A stretch of DNA of 64,000 nt from Oceanobacillus bengalensis (GTDB lineage: Bacteria > Bacillota > Bacilli > Bacillales > Amphibacillaceae), in the NCBI RefSeq assembly GCF_003628445.1, contig NZ_RBZO01000012.1, positions 46,231 to 110,230 on the forward strand. Reading direction: 5' to 3'. Below the pieces are notes generated by a model. The model ran no database searches. It worked only from the letters and a program-made list of their open reading frames with translations, and was not told the DNA's origin. Made by a program: the position numbers and the translations under genes. The stretch's first letter is position 1, and the number at the start of each line of letters is the position of its first letter. This document shows, piece after piece, positions 56,640-64,000 of the stretch.

Positions 56640-57374
56640 ATGAAACATGTCACTATTATGGGGATCCCTTTTATACATACAAATCAAAAACAGTTTGTTT
56701 CGTTACTAGTCGAACGTATTGCACAAAGAAAGAAGACCTTCGTCATTACTGCAAATCCCGAAATTGTAATGAAGGCAAACGAAGAGCCAGAATTTATGGA
56801 TTATGTGCAGCAGGCAGATTATGTTACTGCCGATGGTATAGGTATTGTCAAGGCTGCACAAATTTTAAATAATCCATTACCAGAACGAGTAACTGGTTTT
56901 GACACAATGATGCAACTCCTTTCCATTGCCAATGAAAGAAGGTACCGGATATTCTTGCTTGGTGCACAAACAGAGACCTTAGAACAAACGATTAAAACAA
57001 TTAATGAGCAGTTTCCAGACGTTGAAATCGTTGGCTCTAATCATGGCTTCTTTGATTGGGATAACAATGATATTACCAATCAAATTCAACAGTTACAACC
57101 CGATATTACTTTTGTTGCATTAGGTGTACCACGTCAGGAAAAGTGGATTTCAGAAAACATCTCTACATTTGGGCATGGAATATTTATCGGTATTGGTGGA
57201 TCATTCGATGTATTAGCTGGAACAGTGAAGCGTGCACCAGACACTTGGGTAAGGCTTAATCTCGAGTGGTTATACCGTTTAATTAATCAACCGAGCAGAT
57301 GGAGAAGAATGCTTGCACTTCCTCGTTTTGCTTTTCGAGTTTATAAACAGAAATGGAGAGGTTCGTCCATATGA
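56640..57374 (+). CDS. tagA: N-acetylglucosaminyldiphosphoundecaprenol ManNAc transferase TagA
   Basis: The 244-residue WecG/TagA/CpsF protein has Thr37 and Asn39 in ITANPE and the catalytic Asp65 in TADGIGIV, matching characterised TagA. GVPRQEKWI follows later, and the C-terminal basic helix is the membrane-targeting tail. It adds ManNAc from UDP-ManNAc to GlcNAc-PP-undecaprenol made by TagO. It begins a four-gene operon with a flippase, csaB and a hydrolase, apart from tagB. Confidence 0.96.
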   Translation: MKHVTIMGIPFIHTNQKQFVSLLVERIAQRKKTFVITANPEIVMKANEEPEFMDYVQQADYVTADGIGIVKAAQILNNPLPERVTGFDTMMQLLSIANERRYRIFLLGAQTETLEQTIKTINEQFPDVEIVGSNHGFFDWDNNDITNQIQQLQPDITFVALGVPRQEKWISENISTFGHGIFIGIGGSFDVLAGTVKRAPDTWVRLNLEWLYRLINQPSRWRRMLALPRFAFRVYKQKWRGSSI

Positions 57375-60300
57375 GTCGGTCCACCTTTATAAAAGGAACG
57401 ATCATTTTAACGGTTGCAACTTTGCTTTCTAAACTTTTCGGAAGCATATTTCGTGTTCCTTTACAGAATATTGCAGGAGATGAGGTTCTTGGAATCTTTA
57501 GTTTAGTCTATCCCGTTTATATGGTTGCACTAATCTTATCGGTTGCAGGAATCCCAACTGCAATCTCCAAATTAATTGCAGAACAAAAGACAAATGGAGA
57601 AGAAGCAAATATACAGCCAATCTTTGTGACTGCTAGTATATTAGCACTTTCCTTTGGTGTTTTAAGCTTTGCTTTTATCTATTTGTTTTCTTCTCCCATT
57701 GCATATGCGTTAGGTGGTTCTAGTACGCAGTTAGCACTGATTGTAGTCGCTGCTACATTACTTATTGCACCATATATGGCAGTTTATCGAGGATTTTTTC
57801 AAGGGTTTGGAGATATGGGGCCAACTGCTGTATCACAAGTAATCGAACAGATTATTCGTGTTATATTTATTCTCGGTATTGCTTATTTTCTTGTTAGACA
57901 AAATTATTCTGATGACATTGTCGCTGGATGGATTATGATTGGCTCGGTTATAGGTGCAATTGCTTCTTTCCTTTATTTACGAATGAAATATCAGCATTCA
58001 TCAATGAAACCCACTTCTAAGACTACATATACCTTTCAAACCTTTAAACGTTTTAGTAAAAGAATACTAATCCTATCTATTCCTATTGCAATCGGTTCAA
58101 TTACTATGGCACTCATTAATTTTATTGATTCATTAACCATTCCCTTTGGACTTAGAACGTTTGGAATAGATACAAGTGAAATCACTTATTTCTATGGCAT
58201 TTATGGACGTGGGCTTGCTTTGGTACAAATAGCAACGGTCTTCGCTACTTCCATTGTTCTACCATTAATCCCTTTACTAACAGAGAAATTAGCGAACAAA
58301 GATATGCTTGGCACGAAAGCGACCATTGAAAAGACTTTCCTCATGTCTCGCATGATATCTTGGCCAGCAGCTCTAGGGTTATTGGCATTAAGCCTACCGA
58401 TTAATTTAGGGTTATTTTCAGACTTAGAAGGCAGTAGCTTAATTGCTATTCTTGGCTTAAGTTCTATATTCACTTCGCTTACCGTATTAAGTACAGGCAT
58501 TTTACAAGGTCTTAATTTTGCCAAACAAGCAGCAATTATCATTTTGGCTGGCGTATTGCTGAAGGCTTTTTCTAACGTCTTTTTGGTTCAAGCTTTTGGT
58601 TTGATAGGGGCAGCAATCTCTACCTTACTGGTTTATCTCATCTTATATAGTATCAATAGTTTGGCCATATACAGGAAGGTATCCTTTACAATCATAAACT
58701 TAAATTCTATGAAAATCCTATTCTCTTCTATTATTATGGCTAGCATCATAGGATTGCCAACCCTTTTCATAGATTTCACGGAATGGTCGAGAGTGCAAGC
58801 ATTACTGTATATCTTTATAGCTGTTTTATTCGGAATGACAGTCTACTTTATACTTTTGCTCTTGTGGAAAGTCATTGAAAAAGAGGATTTAAAGCGTATT
58901 CCAATAGTCAGCCATTTAATGGGTATTATTTTCAAGGAGAGGAAGAAAAAGATGAGTAAACAAAAGGGCATTTGGATCACGATCATATTATTAATCCTTG
59001 CTTCTTCCCCTGGACTATACGAGCGGTGGAATGCTGAAGCACAAAATAATACTTATGAAATGGTAGTACCCTATGAGGAAATTTATAATTCAACAGCAGA
59101 TGGTGAGCAATCTGTTGATGAAGTACTATCACAATTGAAAGCTGCTGGACTCACGACAGTAAGTCTGAATCCTACCACTTTAAGTAGCTTGGAAAAACAA
59201 GGGATTATTCGTCTTTATACAGGATCAGAAATTGCCGAGATGTTATTTTTTTCAAATGAGGGAAATGCGTTTGAAATGGATGAGGATAACTATTATATCA
59301 CCGTTCCAGAAAATGCTTATTACCGTAATTTCCTATTAGAAAGTCTTGATCTGGAGGAGATCAACATTGCAGGTGTCCCTTTTTATCATATTCCCGAGAA
59401 TGCCGATATCACGCAGAACACTATGCTTGGTTACGATGAATTAATTCTCCAACAAATTAAGTCTAATAATCTCAACTATATTTTACGGGTTCCGAATGAT
59501 AAAAGTATCACCCATTCTCATATGGAGCAATTAGTTGATCTAAATAACAGTGAAACGAATATTCTTTTTTCTGGTGAGGAAGTCGTCGGCTATCCAGATA
59601 TCGAGCGAATGAATAGCTGGACTGCGCAGTTAACCGAGGCTGGTTTCCACTATTATATGATTGAATTTTCACACCAAAGGGGATTCCAAACGCTTGCTAG
59701 AAATACTGATTACAACATACTAAGACTGCATAGCATGAATTTAAATCAGAAATCACTGGACGAAAGTATTCATCAAGCCGTTCGGGCTGTGAAAGAACGG
59801 CATATTCGCTCCATCTTCTTTCACTTACAAACTGGTGATCCTGAAGAAAGCTTAGAAAATGCTACTGCTTTTGTCTCAGGAGTGAATGCACAGATGCCAG
59901 GTCACTTTGCACTAGGTTCTCCTGAGCCCTTTAAACAAATATCAGAGTCTAAATGGATACAAATTTGTGTTCTTCTAGCTGGAATCTTGTTTACCTATTT
60001 ATCCTCAAGGATGATGAAAAGTAGAATGATTCAAGGTTTAGCTATACTGTTTATGGCTAGTTTAGCTGGATTGTACTTAACTTTAGACAAGCTCGTATTT
60101 CTACAAGCGTTCGCATTAATAATAGCAATCATCACACCAATTTTTGCAGTACTAGCAACTTCTCAATCACAGACGAATACGATAAGTAAGATTACAAGGC
60201 AATACATGAAAGCAATCGGAATAAGCTTTATAGGTATCGTAATTGTCGTTGGTCTGCTAAATGGAAATGCTTTTATTACAGGTGTGGAAGTATTTAGAGG

Positions 60301-60826
60301 CGTGAAATTAATTTATGTGGTTCCTATCCTTTTCGTTGGTTTGTATTTATTTGGAAGAAAGGCATTACATCTCGTGATGCAAACCAAGATACTACAGGCT
60401 GAAGTGAAATATTGGCATGTACTTGTAGGTATCCTTATCGCTGCCGCCTTCTTGTATTACGTCAGTCGAACTGGAAATGCTGGAATCGTTAGTGATCTCG
60501 AATTAGTGATTCGAAATAAACTGGAAGAATGGTTATATGTACGCCCTAGAACAAAGGAGTTTCTTATCGGTTTTCCACTCTATCTTTTAGCTTTATATAT
60601 GATGAACAAGCAACAAATCATAGGAAAAGTATTATTGATTCCAGGTGTCATCGGGTTTTTATCCATGATGAATACTTTTACACATTTTCATATCCCTTTA
60701 CATCTATCTTTATTAAGGAGCTTTTACAGTTTACTTTTTGGATACCTGATTGGCATTCTACTTATTTATCTAGTGAAAAGGTTCTCTCCCTATCTTTTAA
60801 AACTCTTTAAAACGAGGTGGTCATAA
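57371..60826 (+). CDS. fusion of SpoVB/MurJ-like flippase and DUF5693 protein
   Basis: The 1151-residue protein joins two normally separate proteins. Residues 1-520 form a 12-14 segment MOP flippase (STFIKGTIILTVATLLSKLF start). Residues 528-1151 start with a signal-like segment (GIWITIILLILASSPGLYERW), an extracellular domain of about 350 residues (DUF5693), and eight or so membrane segments. An in-frame ATG at 58952 is preceded by GGAGAGG, a strong internal ribosome site, so the second part may also be made alone. ATG at 57371 is chosen for GGAGAGG upstream. The operon suggests a role in moving or pyruvylating a wall polymer. Confidence 0.88.
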   Translation: MSRSTFIKGTIILTVATLLSKLFGSIFRVPLQNIAGDEVLGIFSLVYPVYMVALILSVAGIPTAISKLIAEQKTNGEEANIQPIFVTASILALSFGVLSFAFIYLFSSPIAYALGGSSTQLALIVVAATLLIAPYMAVYRGFFQGFGDMGPTAVSQVIEQIIRVIFILGIAYFLVRQNYSDDIVAGWIMIGSVIGAIASFLYLRMKYQHSSMKPTSKTTYTFQTFKRFSKRILILSIPIAIGSITMALINFIDSLTIPFGLRTFGIDTSEITYFYGIYGRGLALVQIATVFATSIVLPLIPLLTEKLANKDMLGTKATIEKTFLMSRMISWPAALGLLALSLPINLGLFSDLEGSSLIAILGLSSIFTSLTVLSTGILQGLNFAKQAAIIILAGVLLKAFSNVFLVQAFGLIGAAISTLLVYLILYSINSLAIYRKVSFTIINLNSMKILFSSIIMASIIGLPTLFIDFTEWSRVQALLYIFIAVLFGMTVYFILLLLWKVIEKEDLKRIPIVSHLMGIIFKERKKKMSKQKGIWITIILLILASSPGLYERWNAEAQNNTYEMVVPYEEIYNSTADGEQSVDEVLSQLKAAGLTTVSLNPTTLSSLEKQGIIRLYTGSEIAEMLFFSNEGNAFEMDEDNYYITVPENAYYRNFLLESLDLEEINIAGVPFYHIPENADITQNTMLGYDELILQQIKSNNLNYILRVPNDKSITHSHMEQLVDLNNSETNILFSGEEVVGYPDIERMNSWTAQLTEAGFHYYMIEFSHQRGFQTLARNTDYNILRLHSMNLNQKSLDESIHQAVRAVKERHIRSIFFHLQTGDPEESLENATAFVSGVNAQMPGHFALGSPEPFKQISESKWIQICVLLAGILFTYLSSRMMKSRMIQGLAILFMASLAGLYLTLDKLVFLQAFALIIAIITPIFAVLATSQSQTNTISKITRQYMKAIGISFIGIVIVVGLLNGNAFITGVEVFRGVKLIYVVPILFVGLYLFGRKALHLVMQTKILQAEVKYWHVLVGILIAAAFLYYVSRTGNAGIVSDLELVIRNKLEEWLYVRPRTKEFLIGFPLYLLALYMMNKQQIIGKVLLIPGVIGFLSMMNTFTHFHIPLHLSLLRSFYSLLFGYLIGILLIYLVKRFSPYLLKLFKTRWS
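58936..58954 (+). promoter_or_regulatory. internal ribosome binding site and start for the DUF5693 part
   Basis: GGAGAGG followed nine bases later by ATG (58952-58954) lies at the flippase/DUF5693 boundary, in frame with the whole gene. It looks like the start signal of an ancestral separate gene. Confidence 0.6.
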
Positions 60827-61923
60827 TGCATGTGGTCCTTTCTGGATACTACGGCTTTGATAATGTTGGTGATGAGGCAATCTTGTATTCTATGATTCTA
60901 GCAATTAGAAAGGTTCAACCTGAAACAAAGATTACCGTATTATCCCAGGACCCTCTCTTAACAGAAAGATTATATGACGTTCACGCCGTCAAACGAAGTA
61001 ATTTCCGAGAGGTTAGTCGAGTAATCAAGGCATCCGATGGTCTCATTAGCGGTGGCGGAAGTCTAATGCAGGATCAAACAAGTATGAAATCTATCCCCTA
61101 TTATTGCGGAATTATCCAACTTGCCAAATGGCATAAAAAACCTGTCTTCATTTATGCACAGGGAGTCGGTCCGGTTAACCAAAAACTAGGAAAGTGGATT
61201 ATACGACATACCTTTAATAAGACAAATTCCATTACTGTAAGGGATCCAGCATCACAGAACTTATTGGAGGAAATTGGTGTCGTGAAGCAAATTGAACTTA
61301 TGCCTGACCCTGTATTAAGTATTCGACTCGAGCAGCTCCAGCGTAACGAAAGGGAAAGAACGATTGCTGTATCGGTACGAGAGTGGCCAACAGAGGTGAA
61401 ATATAAGGAAATGATGGCTAATAGCTTGGACTCCCTCGTTCAATATGGATATGAAGTTATTTTTGTTCCAATGCACGGAAAGCAGGATAAGGAGACTTCT
61501 TTGGAAATTGCAAGACACATGACAGAAGAAAGCTCCATCTTCTCTCCCGATAGCTCATTAGAAGAAAAAATAGCCATTATCTCAGAAGCGAATTTATTAA
61601 TCGGAATGCGCCTGCACTCTTTAATTTTTGCTGCAATCGGCAATACACCTTTTTTAGCTATTTCTTATGACCCAAAAATAGATGCCTTTATGGAGATGTT
61701 TCAACAACCTGTCACAGGTCATGTGGAAAAAGAAGATTGGGACGAAATGACTCTTTTAGATCATGCTAAGCATTTATTGCTAGATGAAACCAATGAGCGG
61801 AGGCGTTTGGAAACAATGGTCGGCAATTATCGAAGACTCGCTTTACAAACAGCCGAAATGGCATTACAAACATTTTCAGAAAAAAGGAAGGTAAAATCAT
61901 GGCAAATAAAAAGGTACTCTTAA
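60826..61923 (+). CDS. csaB: polysaccharide pyruvyl transferase CsaB
   Basis: The 365-residue protein has the CsaB start MHVVLSGYYGFDNVGDEAILY, the GGGSLMQDQTS motif, FIYAQGVGPVN and LIGMRLHSLIFAAIGNTPFLA. CsaB puts ketal pyruvate on ManNAc of secondary wall polysaccharide, the ligand of SLH-domain proteins. ATG at 60826 overlaps the previous stop by one base (TAATG) and has GAGGTGG upstream. Neighbouring tagA supplies the ManNAc step. No SLH protein is encoded in the window. Confidence 0.94.
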   Translation: MHVVLSGYYGFDNVGDEAILYSMILAIRKVQPETKITVLSQDPLLTERLYDVHAVKRSNFREVSRVIKASDGLISGGGSLMQDQTSMKSIPYYCGIIQLAKWHKKPVFIYAQGVGPVNQKLGKWIIRHTFNKTNSITVRDPASQNLLEEIGVVKQIELMPDPVLSIRLEQLQRNERERTIAVSVREWPTEVKYKEMMANSLDSLVQYGYEVIFVPMHGKQDKETSLEIARHMTEESSIFSPDSSLEEKIAIISEANLLIGMRLHSLIFAAIGNTPFLAISYDPKIDAFMEMFQQPVTGHVEKEDWDEMTLLDHAKHLLLDETNERRRLETMVGNYRRLALQTAEMALQTFSEKRKVKSWQIKRYS

Positions 61924-63629
61924 TTGCAGTCATAGCTGTTTTCCTACTTATTGGTACTGGTGTTTTGTGGGGATTTGCCAATCATAATCAATCAAATCCT
62001 CCACCAGAAGGGAATTCATCATTCTCACGTGATATCGTGTTTGACGGTGACCATTATAAAACCAAACAAGAAATTTTTTCAGAAAACGGGTCAATTTATT
62101 TATCCTTACCTGATCTTACTGATGTTCTGAAATTGGATGTGGAGCAAACTAGTGAAAGTATCAATATTACCTATCAGAATAACCAGCTGAAATATGAAGA
62201 TAACATCGTGCAGAACAATCAAGCGAAAGAAAATGAAGTGCGTGATTACGTGATAAAAAATGATATTGTTTATTTACCAGAATTGCACATTGAGAAGTAT
62301 TTAGGAGTTAAGATTGATTATTATCTAGACAAGAAAACAAATACGGTGCAGTTATCGAGTCCGGAAGAACAACAAAAAGAAGATTACAATAAAGAAATTG
62401 GTACAACTATTTTTCTACATAAAAGTGATGTCCCACTTGCAAAATACGAACCTCAAGATGGTGTTTATCTTGGTGGATACGTTATCCAAGATGAGTTCAT
62501 TGATACGAGCATGAACAAATTTAATGAAGTTACAGGTAAAAATCATGCCTCCTATTTTCGTTATGTCGGATATGGACAACCCTTCCCTACCGAATGGGTT
62601 AATCAAGTGAAGTCTGTCGGAGGATTCCCTCAAATCGCTTGGGAGCCAAATAATGGTTTGGAAGAGGTAAAGGATGATGCGTACTTACGAGCGTTTGCCA
62701 AAGAAGCCAAAGCATCCGATGTTCCCATTTTAATGCGGTATGCAAGCGAGATGAACGGAAACTGGACCGCCTATTCTGGAAATGCAGAGCTATACATAGA
62801 AAAATGGAAGGTCGTTCACGATGTGATGCAAGAAGAAGCCCCGAATGTTATGATGCTTTGGAATGTATTCACCATGCCAGAACATACCATTAGTGAATTT
62901 TACCCTGGAGATGAATATGTCGATTATGTTGGCGTAAATATTTATAACGTTTTTTATCACAATGACCGCTTAGAAGATAAGTCTGATTTCGAAGACCCCT
63001 TAAGACTGTTAGATTACGTCTACAACATGTACAGCGATACCAAGCCAATTGTAATTGGCGAGTTTGGTGCAACGAATTATACCGTTACAGACGGGCTATA
63101 TCACGTTAATTTTGCTGAGGAAAAAATAAGCCGATTGTATAAACATTTGCCAAAGCTGTATCCAAGAGTGAAGGCTATTTATTATTTTGATGTAAACAAC
63201 TTAGTCAATGCACCAGAAGGCAGGAAGATTAATAACTATGCTATTACAGAGAACAGTCGGATTACCGAAGCCTATTCTGCCCAAGTCCAAGGTGAAAGTT
63301 ATTTGTCATCTGTAGAGATTCAAAACGAAGCATCAGCTAGTGAGATATTTTCCTACCGTGACTTTTTGTTCTACTATGAAGATGGTCTGTATGTTGATGT
63401 CCAATTTGCAGAAGAGTATTTAGGGATGGTAGTAGAAGATAATGATGAACATACCTTTGACGTAACGTTCAAGGAGAAGACAGCTCCCATTCAGAAGGAA
63501 ATGCATACGATTGATAAGGCTGCATTCTTTGAAAAACGAGAGATAGAGGGAATTTTACTGGATGAATTATTGGATGTATTCGATATTGACTACGCCTATA
63601 AAGATGGGGATTTGCATATTTATCAATAG
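61899..63629 (+). CDS. membrane-anchored GH26-like glycoside hydrolase
   Basis: The 576-residue protein has one N-terminal membrane segment (about 5-25), a copper amine oxidase-N-like domain (about 45-155), a TIM-barrel glycosidase (about 165-450) and a second small domain of the same type at the end. Glu284 in RYASEMNGNW and Glu388 in VIGEFG fit the acid-base and nucleophile of GH26. The gene overlaps csaB by 25 bases and is translationally coupled to it, so it may trim or remodel the pyruvylated wall polymer outside the cell. A secreted mannanase or glucanase is the alternative. Confidence 0.82.
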   Translation: MANKKVLLIAVIAVFLLIGTGVLWGFANHNQSNPPPEGNSSFSRDIVFDGDHYKTKQEIFSENGSIYLSLPDLTDVLKLDVEQTSESINITYQNNQLKYEDNIVQNNQAKENEVRDYVIKNDIVYLPELHIEKYLGVKIDYYLDKKTNTVQLSSPEEQQKEDYNKEIGTTIFLHKSDVPLAKYEPQDGVYLGGYVIQDEFIDTSMNKFNEVTGKNHASYFRYVGYGQPFPTEWVNQVKSVGGFPQIAWEPNNGLEEVKDDAYLRAFAKEAKASDVPILMRYASEMNGNWTAYSGNAELYIEKWKVVHDVMQEEAPNVMMLWNVFTMPEHTISEFYPGDEYVDYVGVNIYNVFYHNDRLEDKSDFEDPLRLLDYVYNMYSDTKPIVIGEFGATNYTVTDGLYHVNFAEEKISRLYKHLPKLYPRVKAIYYFDVNNLVNAPEGRKINNYAITENSRITEAYSAQVQGESYLSSVEIQNEASASEIFSYRDFLFYYEDGLYVDVQFAEEYLGMVVEDNDEHTFDVTFKEKTAPIQKEMHTIDKAAFFEKREIEGILLDELLDVFDIDYAYKDGDLHIYQ

Positions 63630-63631
63630 GA

Positions 63632-63671
63632 TTAGCGCTTGCTGGTATTGTTGCCAGCGAGCGCTATTTTT
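63632..63671 (+). terminator. terminator of the tagA-csaB operon
   Basis: AGCGCTTGCTGG (63634-63645) pairs with CCAGCGAGCGCT (63654-63665), with one T-G pair, and a T-run follows. It lies directly after the hydrolase stop codon. Confidence 0.93.
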
Positions 63672-63997
63672 ATATTTAAACGGACGTTTGTATTAAAATC
63701 AGGCTGCTTTCGTAATGTTTGTTTTATTTTATTCTTCGCAGCAGTTGATATAAAATGCGCAGTAACCTGAGATAGTACTCTACCACCGTTCCGGCAATAC
63801 ACTTCGCTTTCCGTGGGCGGCTGGTGAGCCTCCTCCGTGCTAACGCACTACGTAGTCTCACCGATGCCTTTCCTCCCACAGGAGTTATCATGAACGAAAC
63901 TAGCCCCTTAATCGTAATATCGTAGATTAATTTGGTAATACTGCATTACAAAACCCAAATACCAAATCAGAGCTATAATACGAAAGGAGCTAGTAAT
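63672..63997. other. intergenic region with a dispersed GC-rich repeat
   Basis: After the terminator the 326-base gap holds one GC-rich palindromic element (63801-63886, listed separately) and the ribosome site of the next gene. No other gene was seen. Confidence 0.6.
63801..63886. repeat. dispersed Bacillaceae-type GC-rich palindromic repeat
   Basis: The element is much richer in GC than its surroundings and folds into a long interrupted hairpin. CCGTGGG pairs with CCCACAGG, GGTGAG (63823-63828) with CTCACC (63857-63862), and GTGC (63837-63840) with GCAC (63845-63848) around a TAAC loop. Sequences of this type (GTGAGCCTCCT followed by GTCTCACC and CCCACAGGAGT) are common intergenic repeats in Bacillaceae, as I recall. 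Only one copy is present in the window. Confidence 0.7.
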
Positions 63998-64000
63998 ATG
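63998..64000 (+). CDS. start codon of a gene beyond the window
   Basis: ATG at the last three bases is preceded by AAGGAG eight bases upstream, a good start signal. Nothing of the product can be seen. Confidence 0.6.

Noticed and set aside
61899..63629. Copper amine oxidase
   Set aside because: Only the small N-terminal-type domains resemble that annotation; the core is a glycosidase barrel with two well-placed glutamates.

Overview
The window is AT-rich, low-GC Gram-positive DNA. Strong AAGGAGG-type ribosome binding sites, frequent GTG/TTG starts, tag/tar teichoic acid genes, an LCP ligase, CsaB and the MurQ/MurR/NamZ/NagZ set all point to a Bacillaceae member, possibly an Oceanobacillus/Virgibacillus-like genus (genus is inference). 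Almost every gene concerns making, trimming or recycling the cell envelope.

Region 1 (1-16 kb, minus strand) is one long operon for recovering peptidoglycan sugars. It runs from a PIG-L-type protein at 15954 through NagZ, two ABC permeases, a lipoprotein binding protein, a YesL-like protein, NamZ, MurQ, a two-domain acetyltransferase, MurR, a MurK-like kinase, a second acetyltransferase, an AmiE-like hydrolase and AnmK, and ends in an oxidoreductase cut by the window edge. No PTS transporter is present. Uptake appears to be by ABC transport, and NamZ, NagZ and the AmiE-like protein all lack signal peptides, so the final cuts seem to be made in the cytoplasm. Upstream lie two cre-like sites, a FAD-linked oxidase suited to the D-lactate that MurQ releases, and a nagA/RpiR pair whose nagB is a degraded pseudogene.

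Region 2 (21-34.5 kb) holds a LysM/peptidoglycan-binding protein with a circularly permuted SpoIID domain, a GT4 glycosyltransferase, UDP-GlcNAc 2-epimerase, a seven-unit 51-bp tandem repeat, a polysaccharide module (PP-loop protein, flippase, pyruvyltransferase, GT2), an LCP ligase and TagO. A deleted remnant of a glycerophosphodiester phosphodiesterase follows.

Region 3 (35-45.3 kb, minus strand) carries the teichoic acid exporter TagGH, two polyol-phosphate transferases, TarJ/TarI for CDP-ribitol, and the dTDP-rhamnose genes rfbACDB.

Region 4 (45.6-64 kb) has two divergent paralogous autolysins, each with nine ChW repeats but different catalytic domains (glucosaminidase and amidase). Next come a TarS-like glycosyltransferase with a small downstream SH3-like protein, tagD-tagB behind a WalR-like box, and tagA followed by a flippase/DUF5693 fusion, csaB and a GH26-like lipid-anchored or membrane-anchored hydrolase. 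TagO, TagA and MnaA could feed both ribitol wall teichoic acid and a pyruvylated secondary wall polymer. The window ends at the start codon of another plus-strand gene.
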